A stretch of DNA of 9,328 nucleotides from Bacillota bacterium (lineage in GTDB: Bacteria > Bacillota > Clostridia > Oscillospirales > Acutalibacteraceae), in the NCBI GenBank assembly GCA_030705695.1, contig JAUZPX010000076.1, positions 1 through 9,328 on the forward strand. Reading direction: 5' to 3'. A program made the translations under genes and the position numbers. This document shows positions 1 through 5,506 of this stretch, piece by piece (positions within the stretch are counted from its first letter, which is position 1; each line of letters opens with the position of its first letter). The notes beneath the pieces were generated by a model. The model had not been told where the DNA came from. It worked only from the letters and a program-made list of their open reading frames with translations, and did no database searches.

Positions 1-85
1 CCTTTGTTGCCTTTTTCTACTGCAAAACTGCCTGTTTCCCTGCATTCTTGCTGGGCTCAGGGCTCGTCTTGTCTCGACAGGCGCA
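1..85 (-). ncRNA. 5' part of a structured transcript (stable RNA or leader), runs off the left edge
   Basis: Sequence downstream of the consensus promoter at 92-120, read on the minus strand. It is visibly richer in G+C than the flanking DNA and can fold into nested stems: GCCTGT/ACAGGC (77-82 with 30-35) enclosing CCCTG/CAGGG (58-62 with 38-42), with a possible GCA-AGAA-TGC hairpin at the tip. No SD-preceded start codon is visible. It could be the 5' end of a small stable RNA or a structured 5' leader of a gene to the left. I compared it from memory with the starts of tmRNA, SRP RNA, RNase P RNA, 6S RNA and T-box leaders and recognised none, so the identity is open. Confidence 0.35.
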
Positions 86-91
86 AGTGAT

Positions 92-120
92 ATTATATTA
101 TATCCCCTATACTTTGTCAA
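92..120 (-). promoter_or_regulatory. Consensus sigma-A/sigma-70 promoter firing leftward
   Basis: On the minus strand there is a perfect -35 box TTGACA (115-120), a 17-nt spacer and a perfect -10 box TATAAT (92-97). Transcription would start near position 85 and leave the window. Full-consensus boxes at optimal spacing are unusual and point to a highly expressed product. Confidence 0.8.
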
Positions 121-122
121 GC

Positions 123-150
123 TTTTTTTGATGTTTTTTTAAGGTTTTTT
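123..150 (-). promoter_or_regulatory. Phased A-tracts, candidate UP element
   Basis: Three runs of 7, 7 and 6 T on the plus strand (123-129, 134-140, 145-150; A-tracts on the transcribing strand) lie directly upstream of the -35 box. Their centres are about 10.5 bp apart, one helical turn. In-phase A-tracts bend DNA, and A/T-rich blocks at this place act as UP elements at strong promoters. The pattern is seen; the function is inferred. Confidence 0.5.
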
Positions 151-306
151 GTAACGTATAAAAACTCAGCTATATTATATTAAAAATAATAGGAATTTCA
201 GCTTAATTTTTTGCTCTAATAGTTAATTGATTATTTATCACTTGCTTTACTTTAACAAGATTTTAAATTGCAGAATAGAATGTAGTAAGCACAAAAATAA
301 AAAAAG
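151..306. other. A+T-rich intergenic stretch between divergent transcription units
   Basis: No gene, terminator or repeat recognised. It must hold the promoter of the rightward unit at 321, but I found no convincing -35/-10 pair. The best -10-like hexamer is TAGAAT at 276-281, without a good -35 at standard spacing. Confidence 0.5.
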
Positions 307-313
307 AAAGGAG
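307..313 (+). promoter_or_regulatory. Ribosome binding site that decides the start at 321
   Basis: AAAGGAG ends at 313. An ATG at 315 lies one base behind it, too close to be used. The next in-frame ATG at 321 lies 7 nt away, the normal spacing, so 321 is the chosen start. Confidence 0.8.
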
Positions 314-320
314 AATGAGA

Positions 321-1328
321 ATGCCAACTAGCACAATTGCGACAACGGTTGCCTCAACTATTGCAGCGACAACTACAACCAGCGGTGTAAACAACAACTT
401 TATAATGTGCTCTTCGCTTATCGCATTGGCAATTGTTATCGGCTTTTTGTTGGCGCTATTTTTCGTCAATAGAATAAGAAAAGAAATACAAAACGGAAGT
501 ATAAACGATATTATTGCTTTTGAAGGCTTTGAATTTGACCCAAGACAAGATATCTTTTTTTCAAGAATCGACGCTTGGCAGCGTGAATTCGGATATTGCC
601 GGCTTTATGATGATGCTGCCGCGCCAATGAATATGATTATTGACTGTGAGCCGGTGGAATTTGACTATGCAGGAAAACACTGGCTTATTGAATTATGGAA
701 AGGTCAGTATGGACTTTCCTGCGGAGCAGAAGTCGGCATATACGCAACTGACCGACCTCACTCGGATAAACACCCTTTTGAAACATTTTATAAAAAAATA
801 GATGATTCAGAATTTTTATCAATGTATTTTTCGCTAAAACGCCAAGGAATACTCCTGTTTACACGTGCAGCAAAACATTGGTGGCTTACAGGATTTAGAG
901 TCGGAGAGTTTTCAGACCCTGCTGACCTGCAAATGGTAGTAATTATAACATTAAAGGACAGCGAAATGTGCAAAGCTTTTACAGAAGCACTGCAAAAGCT
1001 AGGCTATAACAGCAAAAACATGAGCGTTAAAGGCAATACAGTTAGAATAATTTTTGATGTGCCTTATTCAAAGCAACCTGTCACACGTACCGCAAAAACA
1101 GACAAAGAAGCTCTGGAATTTGATTTGGCAATGTGCGATGAGTTTAATAAACTGACGCAGAACTTCGGATTATCACTAGATAAGCTGGAATTTTTGCGGA
1201 GCAGAAACCATAAAATGTATGACCAGGCATTAAGCATCGGTAAAAACTCTAATATATTTTTTGAAAATCACAGCCTTAAAAAATACTTTAAGGGGAGAAC
1301 ACGCCATGACAGCATACAAAAAGATTAA
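321..1328 (+). CDS. Membrane-anchored DUF4474 domain protein
   Basis: 335 aa of unknown function. Residues 1-25 form a Thr/Ser/Ala-rich tail with no charged residue. Residues about 28-49 are one strongly hydrophobic membrane segment, followed by N-R-I-R-K. By the positive-inside rule the short tail is outside and the large domain (about 60-335) is in the cytosol. The central stretch (about 113-140), with W-KGQYG at 126-131 and CGAEVGIY at 134-141, resembles the DUF4474 family as I know it; this is recognition from memory, not a search. No catalytic signature is visible. The 3' end overlaps the next gene by 23 bp, so the two are co-transcribed and probably translationally coupled, which suggests a shared role with the metallophosphoesterase. 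The domain assignment is fairly secure; the cellular role is unknown. Confidence 0.8.
   Translation: MPTSTIATTVASTIAATTTTSGVNNNFIMCSSLIALAIVIGFLLALFFVNRIRKEIQNGSINDIIAFEGFEFDPRQDIFFSRIDAWQREFGYCRLYDDAAAPMNMIIDCEPVEFDYAGKHWLIELWKGQYGLSCGAEVGIYATDRPHSDKHPFETFYKKIDDSEFLSMYFSLKRQGILLFTRAAKHWWLTGFRVGEFSDPADLQMVVIITLKDSEMCKAFTEALQKLGYNSKNMSVKGNTVRIIFDVPYSKQPVTRTAKTDKEALEFDLAMCDEFNKLTQNFGLSLDKLEFLRSRNHKMYDQALSIGKNSNIFFENHSLKKYFKGRTRHDSIQKD
1291..1297 (+). promoter_or_regulatory. Ribosome binding site that decides the start at 1306
   Basis: AGGGGAG lies 8 nt before the ATG at 1306 and inside the upstream gene. It favours that ATG over the in-frame TTG at 1261, which has no SD. Confidence 0.75.
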
Positions 1329-2199
1329 TCGTGTTTTTAAGTCGTCGGTTCACATCCCAATCGACGACCGCTCCCGCATTGTCCTAATTAGCGACTGTCA
1401 CCGAGGTGATGCCGACAACAGCGATGATTTTGCTCAAAATCAGAATGTTTATTTTGCAGCGCTGACTAAATATTTTGAAGAAGACTTTACATATATTGAA
1501 ATCGGTGATGGCGATGAGATGTGGAAAAACAAAAATTTTTCGAACATTACCGATCAACATAGCGACGTATTTTGGCTGCTTAACAAGTTTTATAAAAACT
1601 GCCGATTTATAATGATTTACGGCAATCACGATATGATTAAGAAAAAAAGGGAATGGGTGCAAAAAAACCTGACAGCTTTCCGTGATGATCGTGATGACAG
1701 CCATGTACCGCTATTTCCAAACATCCATGTTCATGAAGGAATCATACTTGATTATAAAAATAATAACATCCTGCTCACCCATGGGCATCAGATAGATTTA
1801 ATAAACAGTCAATGGTGGCGGCTCGGGCGATTTCTCGTTAGACATTTATGGAGACCTTTAGAATTAATCGGTGTCAAAGATCCTACAAGTGCATCCAGAA
1901 ATCAAAATAAAAAGATTTCAGTTGAAAAAAAGCTTTCTGAATGGGCTGCAAAAGAACACAAAATGTTAGTTGTCGGTCATACACATCGCCCGGCGTTCCC
2001 CAATGTCGGAGACACTATGTATTTTAACGATGGTTCGGTTGTTCACCCAAGATGCATGACAGCAATAGAAATTTCCGGGGGTACAATTGCACTTGTTAAA
2101 TGGAGTGTAAAAACACGTCCCAGCGGCGTTCTTTATGTTGGAAGGGACGTACTCGCAGGCCCTAATAGGCTTGATGAGTTCTTTGGTTTTGATAATTAA
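1306..2199 (+). CDS. Calcineurin-like metallophosphoesterase
   Basis: 297 aa, predicted soluble and cytosolic (no signal peptide or membrane segment). All metal-binding motifs of the family are present in order: D30-x-H32 in ISDCHRGD, G67-D68 in GDGDEMW, GNHD at 106-109, HGH at 159-161 and GHTH at 224-227. The enzyme is therefore probably an active two-metal phosphohydrolase. The motif pattern resembles LpxH-like UDP-sugar-lipid pyrophosphatases, but a Gram-positive host has no lipid A, so the substrate cannot be named; a nucleotide, phospholipid or phosphosugar are all possible. The start is the ATG with a good SD inside the upstream DUF4474 gene (23-bp overlap), which places both in one operon. 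The stop is followed 27 bp later by a strong terminator. Family is certain, substrate is not. Confidence 0.9.
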   Translation: MTAYKKINRVFKSSVHIPIDDRSRIVLISDCHRGDADNSDDFAQNQNVYFAALTKYFEEDFTYIEIGDGDEMWKNKNFSNITDQHSDVFWLLNKFYKNCRFIMIYGNHDMIKKKREWVQKNLTAFRDDRDDSHVPLFPNIHVHEGIILDYKNNNILLTHGHQIDLINSQWWRLGRFLVRHLWRPLELIGVKDPTSASRNQNKKISVEKKLSEWAAKEHKMLVVGHTHRPAFPNVGDTMYFNDGSVVHPRCMTAIEISGGTIALVKWSVKTRPSGVLYVGRDVLAGPNRLDEFFGFDN

Positions 2200-2226
2200 T
2201 TCGGCTTAAGATTCAAACACATTAAA

Positions 2227-2272
2227 AACACGCTTCCGTTACTTGAATAACAGAAGCGTGTTATAATTTTTT
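2227..2272. terminator. Rho-independent terminator, probably bidirectional
   Basis: A 15-bp inverted repeat (2227-2241 with 2248-2262, one mismatch) with a 6-nt loop is followed on the plus strand by a T-run at 2267-2272 shortly after the phosphoesterase stop. On the minus strand the same stem is followed by a short T-run and lies 16 bp past the TspO stop codon, so it can end both converging genes. Confidence 0.85.
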
Positions 2273-2277
2273 AAAAT

Positions 2278-2751
2278 TTATCTGTTTAGCAAATATACCA
2301 TTAAATTTAGCCAACCTGCAAATGTCACCCATAGAAAATAAGGCAACTGTAATAATGCGGCAGGCTTAGATATCTGGTAAAATAATTTTATCATTATTAA
2401 AATAAGCACCCACAATAATATCAACCAGATAAACGCAAAGAGATACGCACTGAAATTAAAAAATATAATAGACCATAAAAAGTTTACAGCGAGCTGCAAA
2501 GCATAAATCTTTAAAGCAATGGTTTTTTGCTTCTGCGGAGCAGATGAAGTAAATATTAAATATGCGGAAATACCCATGAGTAAATACAAAGCCGTCCACA
2601 CAATAGGAAATATTAAAGACGGCGGAGATAACGCAGGTTTATTCAAATTATTGAACTTTTCCATGCTTCCGCTTGATAAAAATCCTGATATCCCCCCCAC
2701 AATAAGCGGAATAATAAGACTTATCACCAAGCTTTTCCATTTGATTTTCAA
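2278..2751 (-). CDS. TspO/MBR family protein (tryptophan-rich sensory protein)
   Basis: 157 aa, very hydrophobic, with five predicted membrane segments (about 7-26, 45-67, 79-98, 103-124, 134-154), the length and topology of the family. Signatures seen: LNKPALSPP (36-44) followed by FPIVWTALY (48-56), LQLAVNFLWS (85-94) and LPYFLWVTFAGWLN (136-149). TspO proteins bind porphyrins and other small hydrophobic ligands in the cytoplasmic membrane; their role in Gram-positives is unsettled. The start is TTG, supported by AGGAGGGG about 7 nt upstream and an in-frame TGA just before it. A TATAAT at 2825-2830 lies in the 141-bp gap upstream but lacks a good -35, so the gene may have its own promoter or be read from the ABC gene. 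It ends at the shared terminator. Confidence 0.92.
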   Translation of the reverse strand: MKIKWKSLVISLIIPLIVGGISGFLSSGSMEKFNNLNKPALSPPSLIFPIVWTALYLLMGISAYLIFTSSAPQKQKTIALKIYALQLAVNFLWSIIFFNFSAYLFAFIWLILLWVLILIMIKLFYQISKPAALLQLPYFLWVTFAGWLNLMVYLLNR

Positions 2752-2890
2752 AACAACCCCTCCTCATTTAAAAATATATGCACATTTTCTTTTGAAAATA
2801 CAAAGTACAAAACTTCTACCATCAATTATAATAAGCATATTATTTTTACGTTTGAATCATTGCTTTCTAACCTTAATTCTTTATATTACT

Positions 2891-2917
2891 GATTATCTCA
2901 CCAATTTCCAGATAATC
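2891..2917. repeat. 8-bp inverted repeat at the end of the DUF5808 gene
   Basis: GATTATCT (2891-2898) and AGATAATC (2910-2917) are exact reverse complements, 11 nt apart, and span the stop codon of the DUF5808 gene. There is no T-run behind them, so this is not a standard terminator. It could be an mRNA hairpin, an operator or chance in A+T-rich DNA. Confidence 0.3.
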
Positions 2918-3093
2918 AATCCTATGGTTACTGCTATAAAAATCCAAGATACGGGATGAGCAAAATTTAACGTATATCCGAATCCTAAGCGCTTAGGAAC
3001 AAAGAGATTCAAATCTTCCCGATTAAAGTATATCCATCCATGAGTTTCTCTGAACTCTTCAATTTCTTCGCACGTCCACTTCCGTTTTGCCAA
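2893..3093 (-). CDS. Small DUF5808 domain membrane protein
   Basis: 66 aa. An N-terminal charged part (1-18, Lys/Glu-rich) leads into WIYFNREDLNLFVPKRLG (20-37) and GYTLNFAHP (39-47), then one membrane segment (about 47-64) ending near the C-terminus. The N-R-E-D, LFVPKR and G-(Y/W)-T-L-N-F pattern matches the short DUF5808 module as I know it, which often sits at the end of larger SdpI-like or DUF1648 membrane proteins; here it stands alone. Function is unknown. The start is TTG with GGGGAG 8 nt upstream; the codon just before it is TAA, so no longer start exists. It begins 37 bp after the ABC ATPase stop on the same strand, hence a likely operon with it. Confidence 0.75.
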   Translation of the reverse strand: MAKRKWTCEEIEEFRETHGWIYFNREDLNLFVPKRLGFGYTLNFAHPVSWIFIAVTIGLIIWKLVR

Positions 3094-3130
3094 TTAAAGC
3101 TCTCCCCATTATAAAGTCAAAATTAATTTA

Positions 3131-3862
3131 TCAGCTTTGAGGCTCGCTTAAATCCTGAAAAATATCTTTAACTGACTGAAGCTTTATAATATCTTTTGTG
3201 ATACCGCATTCAATCAATTTGCCTGATTGTATAACGGCAATTTTATTGCATATATTTTCAGTGATATCCAAATTATGTGTAGAAAAAACTACTGCACAAT
3301 CTTCTTCGGCAGCTTTTTTTATATGTTCTTTTAATTTTTGAGCAGTACTATTGTCAATGCCTGCAAATGGTTCATCAAAAATCATCAACTTAGGTTTACA
3401 AAGAAATGCCGCAACAATAGTCAGCTTTTGTTTGTTGTTGCGGGAATAAGTGCCGATTTCATCGTAAAGAATCCGTGAAATCTCAAAATCATCCGCAAGA
3501 TTATAAATTTCATCGTGGTGGTCATCGTCTGATGCAGAATATCTGTCAGCAATAAAGTTTAAATATTTTATGCCTGTCATCGTATCGTATAAATCCGGGC
3601 TTGCAGGCATATAAAAAACAAGCTTTTTGCATTCAAGCGGAGAAAGTATTACAGATAAACCTTCAATGTAAATGTTGCCTTCGTCAAATGGAATTTTTCC
3701 TGCTATTGATTTTAATGTAGTGGTTTTTCCTGCTCCATACGGACCGACAAGTCCAAAAATATCACCGGATTTTATGTCTATGGTTAAGTTATTTACGGAT
3801 TTAATTCCTCTAATATATTCTTTTGTAAAATTCTTGATTTTTAATATTTCATCATTGTCCAA
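3131..3862 (-). CDS. EcsA-like ABC transporter ATP-binding protein with degenerate motifs
   Basis: 243 aa, a single nucleotide-binding domain. Walker A is GPYGAGKTT (40-48, Tyr where Asn is usual); Walker B is LMIFDEP (159-165) with catalytic Glu164; the H-loop is STH (194-196). The Q-loop position is Ala87 in YMPASPDLYD where Gln or Glu is usual. The signature is YSRNNKQK (139-146) in place of a form such as SKGMKQK, so its conserved glycine is Asn142. The body, especially DEPFAGID and the C-terminal half, resembles EcsA-type exporter ATPases. It should bind ATP and energise an unknown membrane partner, but no permease lies in the window. The start is TTG; the only SD-like element is AAAGGA, 10 nt upstream, and no in-frame ATG is near. 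It is the first gene of a leftward run with DUF5808 and perhaps TspO. Confidence 0.88.
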   Translation of the reverse strand: MDNDEILKIKNFTKEYIRGIKSVNNLTIDIKSGDIFGLVGPYGAGKTTTLKSIAGKIPFDEGNIYIEGLSVILSPLECKKLVFYMPASPDLYDTMTGIKYLNFIADRYSASDDDHHDEIYNLADDFEISRILYDEIGTYSRNNKQKLTIVAAFLCKPKLMIFDEPFAGIDNSTAQKLKEHIKKAAEEDCAVVFSTHNLDITENICNKIAVIQSGKLIECGITKDIIKLQSVKDIFQDLSEPQS

Positions 3863-3985
3863 AGTCTGTGTTTCCTTTCTTCAAACTTTCTTTCTAAACT
3901 ATATCACAAATAAAGGTAAAAATCCATATTTATTAAATTAAAAAGGCACTAATAGATTCAAGATAATTCAAAGATAAATCACGTT

Positions 3986-4020
3986 AAAAATCCCGCAAGC
4001 ATTAACTTGCGGGATTTTTA
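3986..4020 (-). terminator. Rho-independent terminator of the EpsG-family gene
   Basis: A perfect 14-bp inverted repeat (3986-3999 with 4006-4019) with a 6-nt loop and a G+C core CCCGCAAG lies 54 bp past the stop at 4074. The A/T arms give a run of five T on either strand. No rightward gene ends here, so the leftward gene is the one served. Confidence 0.85.
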
Positions 4021-4073
4021 TATATAAAATTTAGTGCACAACAGATTTGCGTTACTAACGAAAATTTAAAAGA

Positions 4074-5204
4074 TTAAAAGTGAACAGACATTCTTAAAAA
4101 ATCACTTCCATAGTACATATTCCAAGTTATTACCATTTGATAATAGAAATATATCAAATATAAAATACCGCAAATAAATTTTACAAGCAACCCATCCCTT
4201 TTTTTAAAAACATTATTAAAAATCCATGGCAAAAGGATAAGATTGTAAATACTGAAATAAATCGGCATTCTGCCCACTAATATCCCGTTTGAAAACATTC
4301 CTAAAATACTAAAACAGGATGTTACAACAGACAAATTAATCAACATGTCAATTTTATGATCAGATTTTGCCTCGATTTTACGCCTGAACATCAATGCAAA
4401 TATTGTGGGGATACAGGCAACTAAAACTCTTAAATAATTTGTACCTTGACCACTACCATTTGCTAGCTCGTTTGCTGCATTTGCATAGGTTGTTGCTTCA
4501 AGCGAATCGCTAAGTATAGTAGTGAATTGACCCATAAACATACAGATAACTGCAGTGAGAAGTATAAACAAAATCAGTTTCTTGCTCCACGGCTTACATC
4601 TTATAACAAAATATATTGGAATCATAATGATCGCTGTATTATGAATTGTACTGGCAAATAAAATAAGAAGAATATATTTTACGGTTTTTCCTTTTAATAA
4701 CCAATCAAACCCAGCTGCAATAATACAAACAGCTAAAAACTGGCGTATACCGTTCATCATCCAGACAACAGTTCCAGTACACATAAAAAGGAATACACTG
4801 TAAAAGAAATAATCTGAATATTTATACAGCAACTTCATTATGCAGATTCCAGATACAGCAGCAACAAAAAAAAGGAAAAAGTAATATTGATTGGAAATGT
4901 ATCTTTTTATCAGTAACTCCAAAATAGTAAAAACGGGACCTTTTATATTTTGATTGCCTAAAATTCCTGATATACTTTGATTCGTAGAAAGATTGTTAAA
5001 GCTAAAAATATATAGCCAAGTATCCCCACCCATGTTGCGAAATCCAATAAAAAATATTATATATCCAAAAACGATCCATGGGATTATTGGATGAATCTTA
5101 ACTTTACGAGTTGAAAGTGTATCGCCATATTTTTTGATTTGGTACTGAGTAGTCATTAACGCTGTTAACACAATCAAAAGCAACATGGACCAATAAATAA
5201 TCAT
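4074..5204 (-). CDS. EpsG family protein (Wzy-like polysaccharide polymerase)
   Basis: 376 aa integral membrane protein with about ten hydrophobic segments. Features matching the EpsG family: FRNMGGDTWLY (55-65), close to the family's R-N-x-G-x-D pattern; NGIRQ (151-155); IHNTAI-MIP (187-196); and GRMPIY (311-316). EpsG/Wzy-type proteins join polysaccharide repeat units at the outer face of the membrane during exopolysaccharide or capsule synthesis. The start is the ATG at 5204, preceded by GGAGG 4 nt upstream; an in-frame TTG at 5249 adds 15 polar residues and has no SD. The gene has its own promoter (5289-5317) and terminator (3986-4020). No glycosyltransferase, flippase or chain-length gene is next to it, so the polymer is unknown. 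The family is secure; polymerase activity is inferred. Confidence 0.87.
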   Translation of the reverse strand: MIIYWSMLLLIVLTALMTTQYQIKKYGDTLSTRKVKIHPIIPWIVFGYIIFFIGFRNMGGDTWLYIFSFNNLSTNQSISGILGNQNIKGPVFTILELLIKRYISNQYYFFLFFVAAVSGICIMKLLYKYSDYFFYSVFLFMCTGTVVWMMNGIRQFLAVCIIAAGFDWLLKGKTVKYILLILFASTIHNTAIIMIPIYFVIRCKPWSKKLILFILLTAVICMFMGQFTTILSDSLEATTYANAANELANGSGQGTNYLRVLVACIPTIFALMFRRKIEAKSDHKIDMLINLSVVTSCFSILGMFSNGILVGRMPIYFSIYNLILLPWIFNNVFKKRDGLLVKFICGILYLIYFYYQMVITWNMYYGSDFLRMSVHF

Positions 5205-5208
5205 AAAT

Positions 5209-5213
5209 CCTCC
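5209..5213 (-). promoter_or_regulatory. Ribosome binding site that decides the EpsG start
   Basis: GGAGG on the minus strand, 4 nt before the ATG at 5204. The spacing is short but usable, and this is the only SD near any candidate start. Confidence 0.7.
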
Positions 5214-5288
5214 GCAAATTTTATTTGCCTCTTTTGATTTATAACACAAAAATTAGGTAAAAATTAACATATAAATGTTCTATTATTA

Positions 5289-5317
5289 ATAATAATGTAT
5301 TTTATGTCAAGTGTCAA
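5289..5317 (-). promoter_or_regulatory. Promoter of the EpsG-family gene with doubled -35 box
   Basis: Minus-strand TTGACA (5312-5317), a 17-nt spacer and TATTAT (5289-5294, five of six matches). A second TTGACA lies at 5305-5310, giving TTGACACTTGACA. Transcription would start near 5282 and leave a leader of about 78 nt before the ATG. Confidence 0.7.
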
Positions 5318-5441
5318 TAAAAAAACTATCGTATTTTATTAATGCTATCTTAAATAAGATTAATTATTTTTTTAATTGTAATAAATGAGATTTTATACTA
5401 AATATACAATTATATTCTTAAATATTGTTATTTAATTTTCA
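5318..5441. other. Very A+T-rich divergent intergenic stretch
   Basis: Part of the 302-bp gap between the start codons at 5204 and 5507. Apart from the two promoters at its sides I see no gene, repeat or hairpin that stands out from the A+T-rich background. Confidence 0.5.
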
Positions 5442-5470
5442 TTGTATTTACTTGTTAAATATGTTATATT
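5442..5470 (+). promoter_or_regulatory. Possible extended -10 promoter of the zinc-ribbon/DUF4190 gene
   Basis: TTGTAT (5442-5447, weak -35), a 17-nt spacer and TATATT (5465-5470) with TGT just before it, an extended -10 (TGN) element. It lies about 36 bp before the ATG. In such A+T-rich DNA a chance match is possible. Confidence 0.4.
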
Positions 5471-5490
5471 TTTATTAAAATTAATGATTT

Positions 5491-5496
5491 GGAGGG
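5491..5496 (+). promoter_or_regulatory. Ribosome binding site that decides the start at 5507
   Basis: GGAGGG lies 10 nt before the ATG at 5507. The in-frame TTG at 5489 overlaps this SD and so cannot be the start. Confidence 0.75.
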
Positions 5497-5506
5497 TATA
5501 GTATAT

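Noticed and set aside
1..45. Minus-strand open frame from an ATG at 43-45 running off the left edge
   Set aside because: Only 15 codons visible, no SD before the ATG, and it overlaps predicted RNA stems; not enough to call a gene.
1..90. Plus-strand open frame ending with TGA at 88-90, possible 3' end of a gene
   Set aside because: It lies antisense to the strong promoter's transcript, shows no recognisable protein family, and stops just before the promoter; more likely a chance frame opposite a structured RNA.
315..320. Earlier ATG two codons upstream of the DUF4474 start
   Set aside because: It lies one base behind the SD AAAGGAG, too close for initiation; 321 has normal spacing.
1261..1305. 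TTG start extending the metallophosphoesterase by 15 residues
   Set aside because: No SD in front of it, while the ATG at 1306 has AGGGGAG at 8 nt.
2519..2959. 146-codon plus-strand open frame
   Set aside because: Antisense to TspO and the end of DUF5808, both of which have clear family motifs and SDs; no SD of its own.
5205..5249. TTG start extending the EpsG-family protein by 15 residues
   Set aside because: No SD; it adds a polar stretch before the first membrane segment; the ATG at 5204 has GGAGG.
5489..5506. TTG start for the DUF4190 protein
   Set aside because: The codon overlaps the SD itself; the ATG at 5507 leads directly into the zinc ribbon.
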